64,000 bases of DNA from Asterochloris sp. CNOR1 (taxonomy: Eukaryota > Chlorophyta > Trebouxiophyceae > Trebouxiales > Trebouxiaceae): NCBI GenBank assembly GCA_963969365.1, contig OZ017747.1:372001-436000 (forward strand), given 5' to 3'. The translations under genes and the position numbers were made by a program. This document shows positions 10,601 to 20,552 of this stretch, piece after piece. The notes beneath the pieces were generated by a model, which saw only the letters and a list, made by a program, of their open reading frames with translations, had not been told where the DNA came from and made no database searches. The number at the start of each line of letters is the position of its first letter. Within the stretch, counting starts at the first letter, position 1.

Positions 10601-13029
10601 AGGGATATGCTGCATGTGGGGCTGCACTGACAGCACACCCGCTTGTCTGAGGCAGCCGAGGCCTCTCATGCACTTGCACTGTGTTAAGCACACCTCCTCT
10701 ACCCCAGCGCCATCGCGGGTGAGCCCTACCCCTGATGCACTCCCTCTCAAGCATGCTTTTCCTGCCGCAGCTGAGACCAGAAACGCCATGCAGCACCTTG
10801 AAAAGTGGCAGTTACAAGAAATGCCTGATGATCATCAGTCATGTTTTGCTGCCTTGTCCGCATGTCGTTGCTGCCCCTGCAGAGCCCTGGGCAGGCGTGT
10901 GGCCCCCGAGGACGCCCCATGGTCCATTGCAGCAGGAGAACTACAGAACATGAGGCAGCTGCTTCAGCTGCAGCCTGATGGCGCAGCCTGCATCACCAAT
11001 CTTGATTCCTTTGTGGGCAACAACCTGACGGGACCCTGGCTGGCTGGGGTCAACACAGGTGTGATGGCCCCACATTCATTTTGCCTGACTACATGTCATC
11101 GTGCATAGCACCTCTTGACTCCTTTGTTGCAAGATCCTGAAAGGGTTCTGGCAGCTGCAGGGGCTGACACACGTGTGTTGGGCCCCAAACTTGGCTTGCC
11201 TGCATGTTTTCTGGCATAGTGCCAGCGCTGCAAGAGCTGCTGCACTGGACTGGATCACAAAAGTCTCCAGTAGCACGGACCTTCCAGTTGTGTTACATGC
11301 TGCTGCAGGCAATGAGCTGGGGGTCTCCCTTGGCACCGGCCTCGCGATGGCGCCACCAGAGTCCAGTCCACTGCGGCTTGCCCGGTACACGGTGCTGTCG
11401 CTGGCGGCAGACTTCAACAGCAGCAGCCTGTCGGGGCAGGCAGTCACCCTGCTGCAAAAGTCGCAGGAGAGCAACGCTCCTCTGGAACCGGACACACGGC
11501 TGCTGGTCTACCGCCTGGCCATTGCCGGGGGCGGCAGCACTGTCTGGAACACCCTGAAGCAGCTGTACATACAGGTGTGCAGCATACTGGGGATGTGCTG
11601 TTGAGTGTCCAGTTGTCACAGTACGCCTGCCGGCAGCAAGTGAGTGGCAGGTCTGCACCTGGGCCTTTCACTTCTGCTTGTCACATTCTCTGCAGCTTGC
11701 TGGCTGCACTTGGCCCGCCTGCTTCATGTGGCGTGTCGAGCAACTGCTGCTACCCTTTGGACAGCGGCATCCCCTCCTGAGCTGCCTCGGGACACCTTCA
11801 GAGCTGCATGGCATGCCTGGCCAACATCCAGGGTGTAATCTTCCAAGTCAGCACTACTTCCCTTCTTAACAGTGCATGGCCTGCCAGGCCTGTTGGCCAA
11901 CAGTCCGTCCGCTCCTTGCTGCTGGCCTCCCTTCCGCAGCATGGCATGCCTGCACTGACAGCCTGCCCACTCCCATCCTGCCGCTTTGCCAGCACAGATC
12001 TCCCCTTCATACCATTGCAGACCTCAGACGCCACTGAGAAGGACAACCTGCTACGGGCGCTGACCTTTGCCACAGACCCCCAGGTCATCCAGCAGACCCT
12101 GCAGCTGGCGCTGGACCCTGTGGTCCGGCCACAGGACATGGCCACAGTGGTGGTCGGGGTGGCTGCCAAGGGTGGTGTCAGCCTGCAGCAGAGCTGGGCC
12201 TTCCTGCAGAGGTGAGGGCGGGCTGCTGTCCGTTTGGGTGGGGGCACAAGGACTGGCTTGCAAACTTTTGTGCATGGACTGGCCGGCACAGAGGACTACT
12301 ACACTGCTCAGCAATGATCAGGTTGGTTGTACCTAAAAGCTGCTGCGTCTTGTGCCTCTGCTGCATGGCATGTGGAGCAGGCACTGGGGCTTGGCCTCCC
12401 TGAAGACCTGCCGCTTGACAGTTAAACATCTTTGTGGGACCGCTGGGCCCTTCAGACGCACTGAGCTGGCTGATTTGCCCAAGTGCTCATGGCGCTTGTG
12501 CCTCTGTGCTGCTGCTCTGGGAGCAGTCAATGCATTTAGATTGTGGTGCAGCCTGCAGTGCACCCCAGAAGCCCCGCTGAAGATAATTGCTGTCTCACAC
12601 CAGCTGCCTCACAATTGGGTGTGTGTCTGTGTTGCAGCAACTACTCTCAAATACAAGGGCGCCTGGGCAGCACCCCGGACTCTGAGCGTACTATGGGCAG
12701 GATGACGCAGGGGGTGGGCTCATACTTTGCCACACAGTCAGCCATAGATGAGGTGAACTAGACGTACTTTACAGGACTCTTGTGTGCAATGAGAGAGGTG
12801 GCATCACAGGTTGTGCTGTCTGCCTCGTTCACGCAGTCTCCTGTGCTGCAGCTTCCATTGCCCACTCACCTCTGGCTTATCATGCCTGCAGTTGAATGCA
12901 TTCTCTCTCCAGCATCCAGAGCTAGAGTCCAGATACTTTGAGAACGCAATTGCAAGTGTACAGAGTAGCATGGACTGGCTCCAACACAATGCAAATGCAA
13001 GCTGTGAATGGCTCAGACAACTTGGCTAA
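1673..13029 (+). CDS. M1-family membrane aminopeptidase (aminopeptidase N type)
   Basis: This is a zinc exopeptidase that removes N-terminal residues from peptides. Twenty exons join with consistent phase into 1023 codons: 1673-1721, 2101-2191, 2722-2930, 3922-4095, 4687-4836, 5267-5361, 5823-6070, 6408-6566, 6992-7082, 7398-7507, 7807-7898, 8188-8333, 8978-9184, 9722-9971, 10405-10519, 10883-11058, 11309-11574, 12021-12211, 12638-12752 and 12892-13029. The start at 1673 sits in CCATGG and gives a short acidic, then basic, cytosolic tail. Exon 3 holds the signal anchor (LILIMLAGASILIGLIV), so the protein is type II with its catalytic domain outside or luminal. WRLPTGVKPTLYSL opens the M1 fold. 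GAMEN is in exon 8, the zinc motif HEMTH in exon 9, the third ligand in NEGFA (exon 10), and the transition-state Tyr region SYQKGG in exon 12. The ERAP1-like C-terminal helical domain follows. The intron after exon 13 has a GC donor. Several introns carry ghost copies of exon edges. Confidence 0.93.
2905..3058 (+). repeat. Ghost copy of aminopeptidase exon 3 end plus donor
   Basis: The last bases of exon 3 and its donor (WSQWRLPTG then gtaaga, 2905-2954) recur almost unchanged at 3008-3058, about 103 bp downstream inside intron 3. The copy carries its own gtaagactgactgctgcatg donor context. Confidence 0.85.
4585..4735 (+). repeat. Ghost copy of aminopeptidase exon 5 start plus acceptor
   Basis: The acceptor and first 45 or so bases of exon 5 (4671-4730) have a diverged copy at 4585-4645 within intron 4, offset 86 bp. 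Both contain tgctgctgcag followed by a run ending in gagcagacca. Confidence 0.8.
5267..5537 (+). repeat. Duplicated aminopeptidase exon 6 inside intron 6
   Basis: Exon 6 (5267-5361, encoding FPCFDEPALK at its end) has a diverged copy at about 5447-5532. The copy reads AFPCFDELSLK and is again followed by ggtgtg, offset about 169 bp. A weaker third copy may lie near 5575-5612. The duplicate does not keep the frame needed to join its neighbours cleanly, so I treat it as non-coding. Confidence 0.8.
6533..6638 (+). repeat. 53-bp tandem duplication of the GAMEN exon end
   Basis: Positions 6533-6585 (GAMENWGLITY and its donor) are repeated at 6586-6638 as GAMEGWGRIAYK. The second copy has agtgtg where the real donor has aggtgc, so the splice site is probably lost. 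Confidence 0.88.
8334..8660 (+). repeat. Two-unit imperfect tandem repeat in aminopeptidase intron 12
   Basis: Two units of about 180-190 bp start near 8348 and 8530. Each has a gctgtgtct core, an aactgca segment and cctcagtgcag. They lie directly downstream of the exon 12 donor. Confidence 0.75.
9558..9755 (+). repeat. Tandem duplication over the aminopeptidase exon 14 acceptor
   Basis: A unit of about 98 bp at 9558-9655 is repeated at 9657-9755. The second unit contains the true acceptor and start of exon 14 (9722). The first contains a matching gtgcaggg pseudo-acceptor. Confidence 0.78.
11001..11185 (+). repeat. Ghost copy of aminopeptidase exon 16 end
   Basis: The end of exon 16 with its donor (11001-11072, LDSFVGNNLTGPW region) recurs diverged at 11113-11185, offset 112 bp. 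Both finish in a gtgtg-ggcccca context. Confidence 0.78.
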
Positions 13030-13161
13030 AAGTGCTTTGAGTTGTACGCCTGTAGTTTCTCTGGATTGAATCAGCTCTGTTTGTTGTGAGTAATTCAGGT
13101 CCCCAGTGCAGTGGTATCAAGGCATCTTAGGAGACATGTTGAGCAGATTGAGGCCAAAAGA

Positions 13162-16100
13162 CTAAGCAGATGGGTGCAGCGCTGCTTCAGCATCTCTAAG
13201 GTGGTGGCAATTCTAGGGATTCATTGGGCAGATAGGGAGATGCCAGAGGCAGCGAGGGAATGTTGGGCAGGGTGCTGAAGTAAGGAGCACTGGAGTCATA
13301 CCAGAGCGCTCACCTCCCAGCAAAAAATCTATGTTTCAGAGCACTGCTGCATGGGAGGCGCCCCCGCTGAAACTTATCGCGCTCACAAATGAGCTTAGTG
13401 ACCAGATCCCATCCAGCACTATTGTTTCTGTCTAGCAATGAGAAGTCGGGGCGTCGACCTATGCTACCTGACGCCTCTCTACGTTTCCTGCAGTGCAGGG
13501 GCAGATGACTTCAAAAGTCACCAGCCAACAGTTTGACACTTTCAGTTACATGCCCAGGCTGATTGTGGCAAGGCAATGCACACAGAGATCTGGAGTGCCA
13601 TGCAGGGCCGCAAGCCAAAGGCCTGGCTGAGGATCTGGTGACTGCAATGTTCAAAAGTTCACCTCCAAACTCTCATGTCAAATTCTGCATTGGCCAGCTC
13701 GCCTTGCAGGGACCGCACAGCGCCGGCGGACCTCAGCTCAGGCACTGCAGGACAGGAATGGCACTGTCAGAAGCCAGACAGCAGCCGAACGTCACTACCA
13801 GGCACAGCATGCGAATTTTCCCAAGCTTGCCCATGATGTACACAGGCTGGGGCCACAGCATTGAGCCGCGGCTTCAGCTGCCATCATCTGGGGCCTTCTG
13901 TGTTGCCAGGAAATTACAGTCAATGTGATCAAAGTCTGCACAATTGCCTGCTGCACAGCCCAAAGCAGAACACAAGTGCAAGCCTTTTGTGACGTGCCAC
14001 TCACCTGCCATCTGGAGCATGATCACGCCCGCGCTGTAGGAGTCAAAGAGGTTGGGGCGCCCCAGCTGCCACGCGAGAGGCGAGAGCAGCGCGGCAAAGA
14101 GGGGGATTCTGATACGGGGCCATGACTGAGGCAGCACCAGCTCCTCAGGGGGGCTAAACCAACAAGAGCAATGCTGGTCAGTCAGTCAGTCAGTTGAGGC
14201 CTCAACATGCAGGGGCCAGGCTTGAGCATCACAAGCTCTCCTGTTTGGTTGCACGCCAGGGCAGCTCAGCTTCATTGTGTATACTGACGAGCCTCATGCG
14301 AGTGCTGGTGGGGTCAAATTGGGCAGATAACCCAATTATGGCGCAGCTTATGCTGAGATGCCCAGACCAGCTGCCACAAAGTAGGCCTGGTCAAAAGTGC
14401 TCTGCCAAAGCACGAGCAGGGCGTTTGGCAGGGTTGTTGATAGGGCCAGGAATCCATGATGCTAAGCACAACAGGTAGCGCCTGCATTGTTCGTCGACAA
14501 GCAGAGCAGCTGCCGTGCTGGGCACCTCTGCAGGGCTGTCCTGTGGGCCATTGTGTCAGAAACCGGCAGATAAGCAGTGCTCAGCCCACATCTGACCCGC
14601 TCAGCCCCACACAGAGCAGGCCAAGCACTGTGTCCAGCAAACACAGCAAGTGAGCAAAGACCCTCTCCACCAGCACGGAGAGGCACAGCACTCACCAGTA
14701 GCGAGGATCGAGCATGCCGTAGAGGGGGTTGAAGTTGATGCCCGTGCACAGATCCACGGCGGCACCAAAGTCGATGATTTTCAGCTCGCCCCTCGAGGTG
14801 ATGAGGATGTTCTCAGGCTTCACATCCCTGCACAGCAAGCAACCAGTGCTGCAATCGTGGCAGCCGTCGCAGCAGCGCTGCATACACCCTGCAGACAGGG
14901 GGAGCCACCTGCAGCGGCAGGCTGCAAGCCTTAGCAGGTCGTGGAAGATGCAGACCAGCCGTTGCCGCAGTCGGGCTGTTTGCATCTCATCTCACAGTGA
15001 TTGGAGACATACATGCAGTCACCACATCCAGTCACCAGACTCTCTGAGTGCATCTCAGGGTGGAAAAGCTTGTTGATCAGAAGCAGTCTTGCATGACTGG
15101 AGTTATGTGACGTGGATCAAGCTGGTGCTCCTCACGCTGGTGCTCCTTACGCTGCCAGCACATGCAAGGGCTGACTGGCGTCAGCTGCATGTTCTAGGTG
15201 AAGCGCGCCGCATTTCAGCCAGTCCACAGCAGGCTGAGCCACTGTCTGGGAGCTGCTCTGAACAGCATTTCAGGTCTGACATGCACCGCACAAGGGGCGG
15301 CCCGCGCTTTAGTTGCGAGTCTGACTGATTGGTATGCTACACATGAGACAGACATGTAAGTGGTATGCAGGGGTGTACAAGAGATCAGTTTTTGGCTTAC
15401 CTGTGGATGATGCCCAAGCTGTGTATTCTCCGCAGGTTGACCAGCAGCGTACGCATGGTTTTCTGCAGGCAGATCCTCTCTGAGTAGTCCAGAAAAGGAT
15501 GCGTTCAGCACAGTCAGGCTGTGTACAGCGAAATGCATGAGACGTTGCCCTTCTGTCAGAGCACACACTGAGATGGTACAAGCATATCTGATGGAAACAA
15601 TTGGCCAGAGCGAGCTGCCAAGGCCTGCTGGGGCGCTAGCAGGCCAGAAAGCAACACAAGGCAGTCTCAAATGAAGGCAAGCCTGTGCTTCATCTGATTG
15701 CAAACAGTTTGAGGGCCAGACCTGTTGCCAACTGCTGCTGACCTGCACGATGAGGAAGTCCAATGTGGCCTCATCAAGGGTGTTGAGCTGCCGCTGTGAC
15801 AGCATGAACTGCCCTAGGCACTGTGGGAAGTCCCCAATGGTGCCCTGAAGGCACACAACGACCGAGCTCAGACACGAATGTGATGCGTATTGCAGTTGGG
15901 TGCCGTGCATCACCAGGACATCTGACGGAGGACTCATACCATCGGACTGGACCGCATGCGAAGCAAAGGGTTGGCAACATGTGAGACACGGTGTGGGGGT
16001 ATGTTGAGGCCCTTCGGCCTGTGAAACACGCCAGCGGGAGTCTGGGTGGTATGAGGTTGGCTGCCCAGTCGCAGATGTGGATGGGGTGGGTCACGACAGA

Positions 16101-19100
16101 CAAGGTTGGCATGTGGCAACTCAACATCAGCACACACTGAGGTCTTGCCATTGCCCAAGAGGTGGCCAGCACCTGTGCGATCACATGTCTGTGCTGCGCC
16201 ATACGGCCCTCATGAACAGGTTGAGGGCCTTTGGCCAGCAGAGTCTGCTGATGCAGGGGCAGAGGTCCCAATGCTGCGTGACCTGGGATTCCACATTGCC
16301 ATCTGGATCATCAGATCATCTGTGCAGACAGGGGTGCAGCTGGTTTTCGCATCGTCATGTCTCCCTGCAAGCATGGCTGCCCAGGCGCGGTGGACAGCAC
16401 AGCCCAGCACAGCTGTGCTGCGCCAGCCTGTTCGTGCTGGGGCAGGCTGGTGGGCCCCACCTGCATGGCGTCTGCCAGCGTGGCGTCGCTCTCAAAGCGC
16501 CATACCAGCCACTGGGCGCCCTTGACAAAGCCCCGCTCGCTCACGTCCGCCACAAACTCGCCTGCACAGCACGCTTGCCATTGACTGCCCTGCTGGAGCT
16601 GTTCACTTTGGCTCTGCTTGTGCAGCTATGATCTTGCTTGGCTTTACGGTCCCTGATCCTTGGTGTGGTCCAAGCATCAACCACTCCTCCCACCACATTC
16701 AGATCGGGCCGTCTAATCTGGCACAGGAGCCCTACTCAGCACAGGCCTGCCGCTGCCACAGGCGTAGCTTGTGCCGAGGCCAGGTGAAGCCTTGCACAGA
16801 CCCTCACTGGGTCTGCCTGCAGTCAGCAGCGATCAGCGCATCAGGCCGCCTCACCTAGGTACTCTGCGGCCGCGCGCTTGACTGCAGGGCTGCGCTGAAT
16901 GCGGGAGTTCATGTATGCCTCTGCCTGCCCTGTCTCCCCAGCTCCCTGCAGGCATGCCAGGAATCACATGAGTCACAAAGCAAGATGTCGCTGCCTCCAG
17001 CCCCAGCCCACACCTGCCTTGCACCAACCTCAGATACTCACTACTTTAGAGGGTGGCCAGACAAAGTGTGTGCAGCTGTCCTATGCAGACATCCTTCCCT
17101 CAGCAGAGACAAAGTGGGCTGCAGCAGGCGGCAAGGAACCTTGTCTCTCATGCTCAGCAGTGCCTCTGCTTGCAGGGGAGTGCACCTCTCCCATGCCTTT
17201 CACCCCAGGCCTCTCCCTTCCTGAACAGCAGCCCGCATTTATTCCTTGCCTGCACTGAGCCAGGGCTCCCTCTCGTGTTGCAATCTCAGCAGTGCCTCTA
17301 CTTGTGCAATAATGCCTCTCTCTTGCCTGCACCCATGCCTCTCCCTGCCTCACCAGCAGCCCGCCTTGGCCTTGAACACAGCTGGGTCCTCGTGTCCATG
17401 CACCGTGCACAGTACTGTCTCTACCTGACCACTCTCTACCTGCCCAGCAATGCAATCTTACACTATGTCCCCAGCCCGCCCTGAGTGCTGACATCAGTCA
17501 CCCTCCCCAGTGGCATGAGTGACAATGCCCGACCATCAGGCACCTGACCTCGGCCAGAGTCCCCAGTTGTATCACAGGCATCTGACCACAGGCAAACAAA
17601 CACTGCAGATTCCCTCTGGGTGCGCCTTCCCACAGCACATGCAGCGGTCCACGCTGCCCAGCAACCCGCCTCAGCCAGGACACCCGTCTTGGTCACCAGC
17701 CAGCGTAAACCCAAGAGGTGAACAACTGCTGCACTGGAAAAATTCACTCCAAGCCGCTTGTCTATGTCACATGCACTGCCCCCCACTGCCTGCGCAGCAG
17801 CTCACCTTGGCCATTGTCCCTGACTTGAGGAAGTTGGCCCGAACCTCCACGCGATCCAGGTTCACCCTTTTGAGCACCACTCGCCGCTTCTTCTCGTCGG
17901 CTGACAGCTCAGCTGCCTGCTCCTGGCTCTTGCCCTTGGTGATGAGGCCAGCATACACCTGCTGGCAGGCACGGAGTTAAGCTGAGCAGTCAGCACACCA
18001 GCACAACCCCCCTTGACGCCCATGGTTTGGTGCCTCAGCGTCGCTCAGCAGGCAGGAGGTTGCCCTTGCTTTCGACATTTGCAGACATCTACGAACTGAA
18101 GTTGCCTCCCTAAGAGGTCTGCAGCCAGATAGCACGGTGCACTGATCGGGCGGACGGGCAGGCAGAGGAAAGAGGTAGCCCAGCTGCTGCGTGGTACAAG
18201 ACCGGCACTGATCCAGGTGAGCATGCACAGTGCAGAACCCAGTGCAGCATGTTCACGCGGGGCTCTGACTGAGCCCAGCCCTGTTGCTGCCAGCTCTGCC
18301 AGTCATCATCCTGCTGCAGCTCACACTGAGCTTCTGCTGGCCACCCAGAAGTTGATACACGCAGCCTGCAGTGGTGACAGACATGCAACTCCAGCCTAGG
18401 TAGGAAGACCAGCCCCACCCTGCAGGGCTGGCGACATTTGCAGCCTATCTGATGGACTACTGAGTGCAGATGCATAACACAGCAGGACCCGGGCCTGCCG
18501 GGGTGCCACACAGGTGAGCCTTACAGAGCTTGCCTGGCCATAGTTGCCGCCTCCCAGACGTTCTCGCAACTGCAGGTTCTCCACTCGCCACTTCCGGCTG
18601 GCTGCCTTGCTCACAGGGTTGAGCACAAAGAAATCCCAGATGCCAAAAAAAGGGCTGGGCCTGCAGGCAGGGCCAGAGACTCCTGAGCAGGGAGCACATC
18701 ATCACACTGAAATGCGGGCAGGGCATATGCGCAGCGGCCTGTCGGCATCTTCAGCTCTAAGCGCAGGTGCTGGTGTCTTTGACTTCAGAGCCTTGTGTGG
18801 TGCAGCCGCTGCAGCGTGAGGTGGCGGACGCCAAAGCCGATGCGTCTGTGAGGACGTACCTTGTGCCGAAGAAGTACCAGATGGCCTGCAGCAAAGAAGG
18901 CATGAATTAGCAGCGAGCTCTGCACATGCCAGTGCCAACAATGCAGGCCTGCCCCTATGCCCAGCATTGTACATGGAGGGCAGCCTGCAGCTGCCGGGCT
19001 GGTCCTCTCTCCCCATGAGAACTACACAACCTGTCTTCTCACCCCAAGACGCGACAGGGATCCAGGTCCGGCCCTCAACGCCACAGTGTCTGCCAAGTCC

Positions 19101-19351
19101 TTGCCAAGCACCCTGATGGTTGGCTTCAGCAGCTGCGGAGCTGTCGCTGTCAGGGTCTGGCTGCTGGACGTAATGGCAGAAGATGCCTGGTCTAAAAGTG
19201 GCAGCAGGCCAGCCAGCTTATCTACGACTGCAAGCTCACTGCGCACCCTCAGCTGCAGGACCCTGTGTTTGTGGTGCCTTGGGCGGGATACAATGACAGG
19301 CCTGGAGATAACAGTCCTGCCAGAGGTGCTGGGCAGGCTACATGCGCACAT
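13162..19351 (-). CDS. STN8: STN8-like chloroplast thylakoid Ser/Thr protein kinase
   Basis: In plants STN8 phosphorylates photosystem II core proteins at the thylakoid. Thirteen exons phase to about 518 codons: 19351-19043, 18885-18860, 18660-18534, 17958-17806, 16945-16855, 16561-16461, 15844-15743, 15477-15401, 14827-14696, 14153-14005, 13744-13663, 13487-13314 and 13195-13162. The proposed start (ATG at 19351) gives an S/R/T-rich, acid-poor N-terminus suited to a transit peptide. Visible kinase parts are RLGGGNYGQ (glycine loop), VVLKRVNLDR (Lys), HRDVKPENILI (catalytic loop) and IIDFGAAVDLCTGINF (DFG). The LYGMLDPRY and PPEELVLPQSWPR segments and C-terminal DFSLLDRNNSAGWDLV match the STN8 branch better than STN7. 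Intron 3 has a GC donor. The last exon (34 nt, stop at 13162) and the first exon are the least certain. The gene ends 132 bp from the convergent aminopeptidase stop. Confidence 0.9.
17140..17820 (-). repeat. Array of degenerate donor-junction repeats in STN8 intron 4
   Basis: At least four diverged segments resemble the junction after the VYAG exon. On the plus strand they are cagcagcccgc-like cores at about 17226, 17357, 17468 and 17659. The real junction (cgcagcagctcaccttggcc) is at 17795-17813. Spacing is about 110-190 bp. They alternate with cctctgcttgc / cctctacttg motifs. Confidence 0.6.
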
Positions 19352-20552
19352 TGCGGTGCAGCAATAGCACAAAGCGACCCGAACCTGACTGGAAAGCTAT
19401 CCGATAGGAAGGTCAAACAATCTACACATGCTGTGTTCTGTAAGTTTCCTGCCCTGCAATGCAACCAAGCGATCCAATCGAGGCATGGGCAACAAATGGT
19501 CAGACTGCTTGCTAGTACAGCTTCTGTGTTAATACTAGTACATCAGCTGGTGGTGCCTGCCCACACAGAAGCTTGCAAACACAATTGTGGCTTTCAGCTC
19601 CTGTTGGCTGCCGGTGCCAAGCAATATATGTGGCATTCCTACAAGCAAACAGGCGCCACCCTGCAACGTGTACACTTCATCTTGGGCGGCAGGGCCAACA
19701 GAGGACTTTTCTGCGCAGCATGTTTTGATTGCCTACGCAAGAGCGTGCATGCTCAGCGTACATTTGAGCGAGCTTAAGGCCATCATTCTGAGTCAGTGCC
19801 CATGCCACCTGCTCCAATGCGCACCCGCAACAGTATGGACGCATCATGCCCTGAAAATTCACAAGATGGTGGAGGGTAGACGAGGAGGATGCATGTGAAG
19901 CTTGGGAATACTAGGGAATAGCTTGGCCCAAGCAACTCAGGTTGCCATGTGCAGCAGAGCTGAGCTTTGTCCATCTGGGGATGAGGACGATGCACTATAA
20001 TGCAGTAGACGTGTGCTCTGCTATTTTCAACAGGTTTCCCAAGCCTGCTCCATCCTGCAGATAGTGGGCTGAGTCAGCGACGCCTCAGCTGCACAAGTCA
20101 CTCCATCACAGCTCAGACCATGCGCACCAGCAATTGCAAGCCATCCCCAGCACATGGGGCTTGTAGCCAGATTTCTTTTCAGGTTGAGTTCTGAGGTCAC
20201 CTGTAAGTTTTGCTGCATTCCCATTCCATGAGCTCTGCCTACCAATTCAATTGAGCTTCTTACAGTACTGGTGCAATGCATATGGCCTCATTTTCCTCCT
20301 GCAGGTCTTTTTGAGTATTAGTTCTGGGGTGCGCAACAGGGCCACTTGATTGCCATGTTGACTATTGTGCAGTAAGGCTTGCCATATGCAGCTGCCCCAC
20401 TTGAGCACGCACAGACCTTTTAGTACTGCCAATGGCCTACAGTCTCTGCTCAAGCCCAGCTCACTGCGCGGCGTCTATAGCACTTTAAAGCCAGGCGATA
20501 TTGCTAAGCATAGTGGCACATGATGCCTGAAGAGGGGGCCTGGTTCACTCAC
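19352..20552. other. Intergenic stretch, nothing recognised
   Basis: This lies between the STN8-like start and the 3' end of dehydrogenase copy C. A plus-strand open frame runs 19265-19777 but resembles no family and partly overlaps the kinase first exon on the other strand. The segment should contain the kinase promoter and the dehydrogenase 3' UTR. No RNA gene or mobile element was seen. Confidence 0.5.

Noticed and set aside
19265-19777. 170-codon plus-strand open frame
   Set aside because: It overlaps the kinase first exon on the other strand and has no recognised motif or splice partners.
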